9,991 bases of DNA from Roseibacillus sp. (GTDB taxonomy: Bacteria > Verrucomicrobiota > Verrucomicrobiia > Verrucomicrobiales > Akkermansiaceae): positions 1-9,991 of the forward strand of contig PBTP01000022.1 of assembly GCA_002729275.1 (NCBI GenBank), read 5' to 3'. The notes beneath the pieces were generated by a model, which saw only the letters and a list, made by a program, of their open reading frames with translations, searched no databases and had not been told where the DNA came from. How positions within the stretch are numbered: position 1 is the stretch's first letter; every line of letters begins with the position of its first letter. Positions 1 to 4,426 of the stretch are shown one piece after another. Made by a program: the position numbers and the translations under genes.

Positions 1-317
1 GAGCTGGAAAGACGGAATTCGTCAAGGGGTTCGCTGCGGGCATGGGTTATGATGGGCTGGTTACCAGTCCTACCTTTACCCTGCTCCATGAATACGCTGC
101 AGGGAAGCGGGTCCTGTATCATCTCGATTTCTACCGGGTAGAAGGCGAGCAGGAGATTCTTGCACTCGGGTGGGATGACCTTCTGGAGGACCCAGCGGGA
201 GTGGTTGTGGTAGAGTGGGCAAGCAAGTTTGCCGTATTACTCCCCCCCGGGGCGCTGAGACTTCGCTTGGATCTGGCCCCTGAGTGCGGCCGCCGGATTC
301 TGCGGCAGGCTCCGTGA
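1..317 (+). CDS. tsaE: TsaE, ATPase of tRNA threonylcarbamoyladenosine synthesis (5' truncated)
   Basis: The reading frame enters the window already open (codons from base 3) and ends in TGA at 315-317, leaving 104 visible residues. The first visible residues, AGKTEFVKGF, are the end of a Walker A loop. They are followed by SPTFTLLHEY, YHLDFYR and VVVEWASKF in the order typical of TsaE, the small P-loop ATPase that works with TsaB and TsaD to form t6A37 on ANN-decoding tRNAs in the cytoplasm. Roughly the first 40 residues lie outside the window. The last 81 bases are overlapped on the other strand by the reading frame of a small lipoprotein, so the two genes converge. No terminator is visible between them. 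Confidence 0.9.
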   Translation, partial: AGKTEFVKGFAAGMGYDGLVTSPTFTLLHEYAAGKRVLYHLDFYRVEGEQEILALGWDDLLEDPAGVVVVEWASKFAVLLPPGALRLRLDLAPECGRRILRQAP

Positions 318-527
318 GGATTGGGCTGCCCCGGAATGCTTCAGGGCGAGGCCGTGAATTCGGGAGGATTCAGTCGTGGCCGGCGGCACCTGCTCGTCGA
401 CATCGGTGACCGTGCGCACGCCGGCCTGTATCAATCGGACAGGAGCTTGGATGAGTCTTCCCGCAAGGGTGCAGGAGGAGAGGCTGGGAACGGTGAGAAG
501 AAGAGCGAATAGAATGATGTGTTTCAT
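237..527 (-). CDS. Small predicted lipoprotein with repeated R-L-I-Q segment
   Basis: The frame runs from ATG at 527 to a stop at 237 and encodes 96 residues. The N-terminus (MKHIILFALLLTVPSLSSC) is a short lipoprotein signal with lipobox LSSC, so Cys19 would be lipidated. Next comes a small amphipathic stretch with an internal repeat (RLIQAPV, RLIQAGV) and an acidic VTDVDE. The first 55 residues look like a genuine small exported lipoprotein. The remaining part is low in recognisable structure and lies partly antisense to tsaE, which suggests that an earlier stop was lost. It is the last gene of the leftward block, 77 bases after the first selenoprotein gene, and may be cotranscribed with it. 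No family or function is recognised. Confidence 0.5.
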   Translation of the reverse strand: MKHIILFALLLTVPSLSSCTLAGRLIQAPVRLIQAGVRTVTDVDEQVPPATTESSRIHGLALKHSGAAQSSRSLPQNPAAALRGQIQAKSQRPGGE

Positions 528-604
528 GAGCTAGCGATGAAGGGCACGAAAAAATCGGGTGGGACCGGATAGGGAGAGGGCTGGCTAGCGCGATCGACTC
601 CGCG

Positions 605-1327
605 TTAGGTTTCCTCTTTGGTGAGCTCGGCGGCCTTGGCGAATACCTCCCCTTTTCCTTCTGCGACGATCTTGCCGTCCTTGCTGAGGAGTTTGTAATT
701 AGGGACACCACGAGGCATATAGTCCTCGAATCCACTCTTCTTGAGGTTATCCATCATGACGGTCGGCCAGGGAAACCCTTCTTTCGCTGCCCAAGTCTCA
801 GCGGCCTTCTTGTCACGGTCGAGGCTGACATGGATCATCTCGACGCCAGGATTATCTGCGATCTCGGCTTGGTATTGCTTCACCAACTGTGGAGCAGAAG
901 TGCGGCAGGGGGGTCACCAACTCGCCGAAAAATATACGATGTAGTAGTCGGGGGTCTTGGTGAGCTTGTGCCCGACAAAGCTCTCTCCCTCAAGCTTGGA
1001 AAGGATTCCTTCCTTCGCCAGATTCTTGCCTATTTTCTGTTCCTGCAGGGTATTGTCGGCTCCTTTCCCGGCGCTCGCAGCTAGAATGATTTTGTGACCT
1101 TCTTTCCTAAGGAAATTCCGGTCCTCTTCCGAGAGGAGGCTGATTTTGAAAGTCCTTAGCTTACCGCCCTCCATGAGGACGGTGACCGTTTTCGCTTTCT
1201 CACTCAGGGCGCGCAGCTCTCCTTCAAAGGTCTTGGAGCCATCGGCACTGGTCCACGTCCGGGCAGTAAGGGGACCTTGGCCGATAAGAGCCAGAGAGGC
1301 AGCAAATAGTAATATTTTTGGGTTCAT
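605..1327 (-). CDS. Exported SHD1/thioredoxin-like selenoprotein (UPPC active site)
   Basis: The gene runs from ATG at 1327 to TAA at 605-607, giving 240 residues if the in-frame TGA at 914-916 is read as selenocysteine (residue 138). Residues 1-22 are a Sec signal peptide. Residues 23-77 (RTWTSADGSK to EEDRNFLRK) resemble the SHD1-like segment common in Verrucomicrobiota and Planctomycetota proteins. Residues about 127-240 are a TlpA/nucleoredoxin-type thioredoxin fold: YYIVYFSASW, then U-P-P-C-R, WPTV at 187-190, and a cis-Pro at 209 (GVPNY). The TGA replaces exactly the first Cys of CxxC, and clear thioredoxin homology continues in the same frame after it. The likely role is a periplasmic or extracellular thiol-disulfide oxidoreductase. 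Known annotation pipelines would report two truncated pieces or a pseudogene. A nonsense mutation is the alternative, made unlikely by the identical position in the neighbouring paralogue. Confidence 0.87.
869..900 (-). promoter_or_regulatory. Candidate bacterial SECIS region of the UPPC selenoprotein
   Basis: Immediately downstream of the UGA on the leftward mRNA two alternative hairpins can form. The first (900 to 878) pairs CUUC with GAAG and, above an asymmetric internal loop containing unpaired U, CCA with UGG, closing a CAGU tetraloop with G at +27 and U at +28 from the UGA. The second (886 to 869) pairs UUGGU with ACCAA around an 8-base loop that begins with G. Both lie at a distance compatible with bacterial SECIS elements, which sit inside the coding sequence just after the UGA. 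This hairpin is weaker than that of the paralogue, and which fold is used cannot be decided by eye. Confidence 0.5.
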
Positions 1328-1372
1328 CAGGATCGGGGAGACGAAGGTTACGTGATCGGAGAAGAAAAAATG

Positions 1373-1966
1373 TCAATTTTTTTGGGAAATAGTCGCAAAG
1401 GCCTCACCCTCGTCTTTGGTGAGAACGCTACCCTCACCGTCTACGAGCCGCACCTCGCCGGGCCAGGCGTCATACTTGGTAAGTCCAGCACGCTCGAGGT
1501 CAGGAAAGAGAACCGTGGGCCATGTAAACCCCACATCCTGGGCCCACTTAAGAGCGTCCGAGTCGACCTCATCGCAACTAACGTGGACCAGTGCCACCTC
1601 GGGGTTTGTCGCGATCAGCCTTTGGTATTTCTCCAGTAACTCTGGAGCATGCTCTCGGCAGGGGCCTCAGGTACTTCCACTGAAATTGAGGAGATAATAT
1701 CTGGGGGCTTTTGGCAGATCGGCCCGGACATAATCACCCCGGACGAGGTAATGTGTCAGGCCAAGAAGTTTGTTGCCGACCGCCTGTGCCTTGAGAGCGG
1801 CGACGATTTCAGGGTCAGGCGCCGGAGGGCGCTCCTGCAGTCCCTTGGGAGAGCTGAATGTTAAGGGTGGTCCTGTCTCTTTACAGGAGACAAGCATCAT
1901 GATGCTTGTGAAGCCCACGAGCAGGAGGGACCACCGGCCTACGGAATGAAAGGTTTGGTTATTCAA
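1373..1966 (-). CDS. Thioredoxin-like lipoprotein selenoprotein (UGPC active site)
   Basis: The gene starts at a TTG (1964-1966) and ends at TGA 1373-1375, giving 197 residues with the in-frame TGA at 1667-1669 read as selenocysteine (residue 100). The TTG start is chosen because it yields a full lipoprotein signal ending in lipobox LVSC (Cys28); the only later ATGs would cut that signal. Residues 29-88 are an undefined linker without the SHD1 segment. The thioredoxin fold starts near YYLLNFSGST, followed by U-G-P-C-R, HVSCD, WPTV (149-152) and a cis-Pro at 169. After the UGA it shares PCRxxAPxL, YQ, NPxV, HVSxD and WPTV with the adjacent UPPC protein, so the two are paralogues. It lies 51 bases after the hydrolase-like gene and 45 bases before the UPPC gene. 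The likely role is a membrane-anchored extracytoplasmic redox enzyme. Confidence 0.87.
1631..1647 (-). promoter_or_regulatory. Candidate bacterial SECIS hairpin of the UGPC selenoprotein
   Basis: On the leftward mRNA, CUCCAG at +20 to +25 after the UGA pairs perfectly with CUGGAG at +31 to +36, closing a five-base AGUUA loop. The loop has G at its second position, with G-U at +27/+28. That agrees with the usual description of bacterial SECIS elements: a stem-loop directly downstream of UGA, inside the coding sequence, with a loop G near the start. The same offset carries a G-U in the paralogue. Binding by SelB is inferred. Confidence 0.65.
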
Positions 1967-1967
1967 G

Positions 1968-2018
1968 GTTCTGGAAAAGCAGGGAGATGTCGAATCACGT
2001 TCTGGGCTTTTCCAGAAC
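1968..2018 (-). repeat. 13-bp perfect inverted repeat with a competing 7-bp hairpin before the UGPC gene
   Basis: The plus-strand arms are GTTCTGGAAAAGC (1968-1980) and GCTTTTCCAGAAC (2006-2018), perfectly complementary across 25 bases. A third copy, GTTCTGG at 1999-2005, can instead pair with CCAGAAC at 2012-2018 around a six-base loop. The two folds are mutually exclusive. In the leftward transcript the first arm begins on the last base of the upstream gene's TAG, and the last arm ends one base before the TTG start. There is no U-run, so a simple intrinsic terminator is unlikely. The position suggests a translation-dependent switch or a processing site. Confidence 0.55.
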
Positions 2019-2920
2019 TATTGGGGTGAGTCCCACAGGTCCTTCAGGAATCCCCGGAGAAGGCCCCAGGCTTTCCTGTCAGCCTCAGGACTGTAGGCCT
2101 GTGGAATTCGGAACTTTTCGCCAACGATGTCGGCGTTCGGAACGGTAAAGCTCTGCATCGCGTCAGGGAATGGAATGATCACAAGATCTGTTCGGACGCT
2201 TGCCATTTCCTTGCGGAAAGCCGCCACTTTCCCCTTTCGAAGGTGGACGTAAGGGTCCTCTTGGGCATCGCATACCATCACCTTTGCTGTTGCTTTTCGG
2301 ATGGGGGGCTGGGAGGGAACGACATTGAATAAAGGGTGAAAGGCGGCTACTCCTCCAAGGCCGCGCATGCCATTCCTTGCCATTTGGAGGCAGACGTCTC
2401 CGCCGCTTCCATATCCGATAGCAGCAACCCGTGCCTTGTCTACCTCTGGCCTCGCCTGAAGGAACTTCAGGTGTGCAAGCACTCTGGCATTCATTTCGCG
2501 TTGGTTTGCCTTAAGGGCGCCATCCAGGGACACTGCGGTCTTTGGGTCGTGTGCCTTCTTCCCGTCTCCGTAGACGTCCATGGCCAGTGCAGCGTAGCCG
2601 AGCTTGGCGAGCATTTCCGCCCTCATACGGACGTAGTCGTTATGTCCCCACCATTCTGGACATACCAAGATGCCTGGGTAAGGCCCTGCCGTTTTTTTAG
2701 CCGGAAGGGCGAGGTAGGCCTTGGATATAATTTTTCCCGCCGCGAAGGTAACTTCTTTCGAGGTAAAGCCGGCCGCGGCATTTTCAGTAGCTTCGAGTGG
2801 TTTACCCTCGCCCTTGGTGGGAGTAGCGACCGCGTCATCTTCCAAGGCTTCTCCCAGCCCGGCGAGGACGACAATAGCCGTGGCAGTTATAAGAGTTTTC
2901 AGGAGAAAGTCAGGGATCAT
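2018..2920 (-). CDS. Exported dienelactone-hydrolase-fold protein lacking catalytic residues
   Basis: The start is placed at ATG 2918-2920, because it opens a signal peptide (residues 1-26, FLLKTLITATAIVVLAGLG). The open frame continues upstream to 3109 but that part has no domain. The product has 300 residues. Residues about 52-298 form a DLH-type alpha/beta hydrolase: PGILVCPEWWGHNDYVR, LGYAALAMDVYGDG, VAAIGYGSGGDVCL, CDAQEDPYV and FPDAMQSFTVP. In active members the elbow reads G-x-C-x-G-G and a His precedes the A/S-F segment. Here the nucleophile position is Gly171 and the His position is Gln256, while Asp222 is retained. Ser172 is one place off the elbow. It is probably a non-hydrolytic relative or one with a changed mechanism. 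It leads the block containing the two selenoproteins, which suggests a shared extracytoplasmic function. Confidence 0.88.
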   Translation of the reverse strand: MIPDFLLKTLITATAIVVLAGLGEALEDDAVATPTKGEGKPLEATENAAAGFTSKEVTFAAGKIISKAYLALPAKKTAGPYPGILVCPEWWGHNDYVRMRAEMLAKLGYAALAMDVYGDGKKAHDPKTAVSLDGALKANQREMNARVLAHLKFLQARPEVDKARVAAIGYGSGGDVCLQMARNGMRGLGGVAAFHPLFNVVPSQPPIRKATAKVMVCDAQEDPYVHLRKGKVAAFRKEMASVRTDLVIIPFPDAMQSFTVPNADIVGEKFRIPQAYSPEADRKAWGLLRGFLKDLWDSPQ

Positions 2921-3047
2921 GCAATATGACGTTACCCGGAGTTGAGGCCGCTGCAAGGCTGCAAATCCAGTCTGGAATACTGACTGGATGGCCAGAGCGC
3001 GCGAGCAAAGCCTGGTTCTGTAACGGGCGGCTCTACACGCGCAAGAT

Positions 3048-3100
3048 GTGGATGGCCTGTCGTGAAGGCAGGTGCCAAGAGGCCATCCACCTCTCTTGGC
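3048..3100. repeat. Overlapping inverted repeats (11 bp and 8 bp)
   Basis: GTGGATGGCCT at 3048-3058 is perfectly complementary to AGGCCATCCAC at 3080-3090, with a 21-base spacer. GCCAAGAG at 3074-3081 pairs with CTCTTGGC at 3093-3100 across 11 bases. The second hairpin uses or loops out the right arm of the first, so only one can form at a time. The segment sits about 130-180 bases upstream of the hydrolase-like start and could be part of its leader RNA. No match to a known RNA family is recognised. Confidence 0.5.
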
Positions 3101-3239
3101 GAGAAGCACGCCGACATTGGACCAGCGGGGGAGGAGATAAAAGTGGTCGTCTAGAGTCCTGCGGAAGCGGCGAGCAAGGTAGCCTCAAGGAAGCGGCCAA
3201 ACCTCGGGTTGAGTGTGGGAAAATGGAGAGTGGATGACT

Positions 3240-3301
3240 AAAATCCTCAGTAAAAATACTGCTTAACCGGAAAAATTACTTGAGATAAAAGTGAGGATTT
3301 T
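3240..3301. repeat. 10-bp inverted repeat enclosing a small hairpin in AT-rich DNA
   Basis: AAAATCCTCA at 3240-3249 is perfectly complementary to TGAGGATTTT at 3292-3301. A second small hairpin, CAGTA/TACTG at 3248-3261 with an AAAA loop, overlaps the left arm. It lies about 145-205 bases before cdd. It could be an operator, a terminator-like element or a leader structure; nothing in the sequence decides among these. Confidence 0.4.
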
Positions 3302-3444
3302 CGTCTCTGCAGGGCGATTTATCTACACATTGCCGAATAATTAACTAATCTTTACGACAATGAAGCCAATGACATCTCCTCTGGTTCCTACGAACCTTGG
3401 GCGGATCACTCTGAGGCCAGAATCACCCGCGCAGCCACAGAGCA

Positions 3445-3852
3445 ATGAGTGAGGGAGCGGACAAGGATTTGGTTCAAGCCGCCAGGGACGCTCGGGAGCA
3501 CGCGTATGCGCCCTACTCAGGGTTTCAAGTGGGCTCTGCTCTTCGCGCTCGTTCTGGGCGCATTTTCACGGGCTGTAACGTAGAAAATTCTTCCTATGGA
3601 CTCACAATCTGTTCCGAGCGAGTTGCTCTCTCCAAGGCCGTTTCGGAGGGAGAGAGTGAGTTTGACGCCATCGTAGTCTGTGCGCCCGGGGCTCCGGCCC
3701 CCTGTGGAGCCTGCCGGCAAGTTCTCTATGAGTTCAGCCCTGAGCTCGTTGTGTTTTTGGTAGATCCACAAAAAGACGCCGTCGGGAGGGTAAGCCTCAA
3801 GCAGCTGCTGCCTTCGGCGTTCGACGGCTCCAGCCTCTCCTCAACGTGCTAA
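3445..3852 (+). CDS. cdd: Cytidine deaminase
   Basis: The gene runs from ATG 3445 to TAA 3850-3852 and encodes 135 residues, the usual length of the small tetrameric, homologous-to-Bacillus type. It hydrolytically deaminates cytidine and deoxycytidine to uridine and deoxyuridine in pyrimidine salvage. The zinc site is complete: Cys56 and the catalytic Glu58 in TICSERVAL, then Cys87 and Cys90 in PCGACRQVL. FTGCNVENSSYG at 41-52 is the nucleoside-binding segment. This is the first ATG after an in-frame stop at 3412. No strong ribosome-binding site precedes it. The gene appears monocistronic and converges with the AraC-type regulator gene 92 bases downstream, with no clear intrinsic terminator between them. 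Confidence 0.95.
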   Translation: MSEGADKDLVQAARDAREHAYAPYSGFQVGSALRARSGRIFTGCNVENSSYGLTICSERVALSKAVSEGESEFDAIVVCAPGAPAPCGACRQVLYEFSPELVVFLVDPQKDAVGRVSLKQLLPSAFDGSSLSSTC

Positions 3853-3944
3853 CCTCAATAATTTTTAAGCCTATGGCTTCCGGAAGACGACTACCAGCGA
3901 AACAAGGTCCCGTTGATCCCCATCTAAAGGGGCTATCCTCGACC

Positions 3945-4322
3945 TCAGGTTTCCGGGCACAGTGCGCGAACCGATTTTTGAAACTGCCGAGGAGGCAGGT
4001 CAAAGTAGGACTTAATTTCGGAAGCAAAATGGGTGTAGTGCTTGAACCCAAGACGGTGCGAGATGACCTGGAGGGAAAAGCCCTCGGCAACAAGGCGACG
4101 GGCAAGAAGCATCCGGTGCCGCCGGAACAGCTCCTTGGGGCGGAGGCCAGAGGCCCTTTCAACAGCATACTCAAGTTGCCGGTTTGTGAGCTTCAGATGC
4201 TCCGCGACTCCCGAGACCGAAAATTCCTCTTCTTCCGCAAGTTCGAGCAGGTCTTGGCCGTCCGGACATCTGAAATGCTGCCCTTCGCGCGTAATCGTGA
4301 ATTTGGGAGGTTCTTGGGACAT
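3945..4322 (-). CDS. Standalone AraC-type helix-turn-helix DNA-binding protein
   Basis: ATG at 4322 opens a 125-residue frame. Residues about 35-118 form the double helix-turn-helix of AraC/XylS regulators: VAEHLKLTNRQLEYAVERAS with G-L-R-P-K-E-L-F for the first half, and SLQVISHRLGFKHYTHFASE with LPPRQFQK for the second. A typical AraC protein is 250-300 residues with an effector domain; here only about 34 extra N-terminal residues are present, so no sensing domain exists. It is a probable transcription regulator of unknown target. It is transcribed divergently from the Phc-like operon 104 bases away, which makes that operon a plausible target. That is position-based inference only. Confidence 0.8.
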   Translation of the reverse strand: MSQEPPKFTITREGQHFRCPDGQDLLELAEEEEFSVSGVAEHLKLTNRQLEYAVERASGLRPKELFRRHRMLLARRLVAEGFSLQVISHRLGFKHYTHFASEIKSYFDLPPRQFQKSVRALCPET

Positions 4323-4426
4323 GGCGGCAAAGGCAAAGGGTTATACGCTGCCCTGAGCTTCTAAGTCTTTATGGAAGCCAAGCAATGTTTACCTGCCCAC
4401 CATTTTTGATCTCAGCTACCTAGTCA
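4323..4426. promoter_or_regulatory. Divergent promoter region between AraC-type gene and Phc-like operon
   Basis: These 104 bases separate two divergent starts and must contain both promoters. On the minus strand TATAAC (4345 to 4340) resembles a -10 box with a short leader, but no good -35 partner is seen. On the plus strand no clear pair stands out. A short inverted repeat, GCTTC and GAAGC, flanks the middle (about 4358-4379). Neither start has an evident Shine-Dalgarno sequence. Confidence 0.35.

Larger units (their letters stand above)
2921..3444. other. Gene-free region with several inverted repeats, between divergent genes
   Basis: No convincing gene is seen between the hydrolase-like gene (leftward) and cdd (rightward). 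The frames crossing it have no recognisable domain or signal. It must hold both promoters. The part from about 3240 to 3360 is clearly more AT-rich than its surroundings, as expected of promoter DNA, but no confident -35/-10 pair stands out. It contains two clusters of inverted repeats, listed separately. Comparison by eye with tRNA, tmRNA, SRP RNA and RNase P RNA signatures gave no match. Confidence 0.6.

Noticed and set aside
914..916. Reading the in-frame TGA as a pseudogene nonsense mutation
   Set aside because: The paralogue has TGA at the identical catalytic position, the frame and homology continue intact after both, and each is followed by a possible SECIS hairpin.
1365..1376. TTGACA on the minus strand at the end of the UGPC gene as a promoter for the UPPC gene
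   Set aside because: No acceptable -10 hexamer lies 16-18 bases downstream; the match overlaps the stop codon and is probably chance.
605..1966. Genome-wide reassignment of TGA to an amino acid
   Set aside because: TGA ends tsaE, the methyltransferase, the hybrid kinase and the UGPC gene itself at the expected family lengths.
2921..3109. Upstream extension of the hydrolase-like frame to an ATG at 3109
   Set aside because: The extra 63 residues have no homology-like pattern and would bury the signal peptide that begins at 2920.
3150..3235. SRP RNA-like pieces (GCGGAAGC, GGAAGC) in the gap
   Set aside because: The conserved asymmetric loop and flanking stems of bacterial SRP RNA are absent.
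2926..3237. 103-codon plus-strand open frame in the gap before cdd
   Set aside because: No recognisable domain, signal or coding-like composition. It overlaps inverted repeats and is best read as chance.
3867..3934. Short hairpins between cdd and the AraC-type gene (AAGCC-TAT-GGCTT; CCCC-ATCTAAA-GGGG) as terminators
   Set aside because: Stems are only 4-5 bp and none is followed by a U-run in the direction of either gene.
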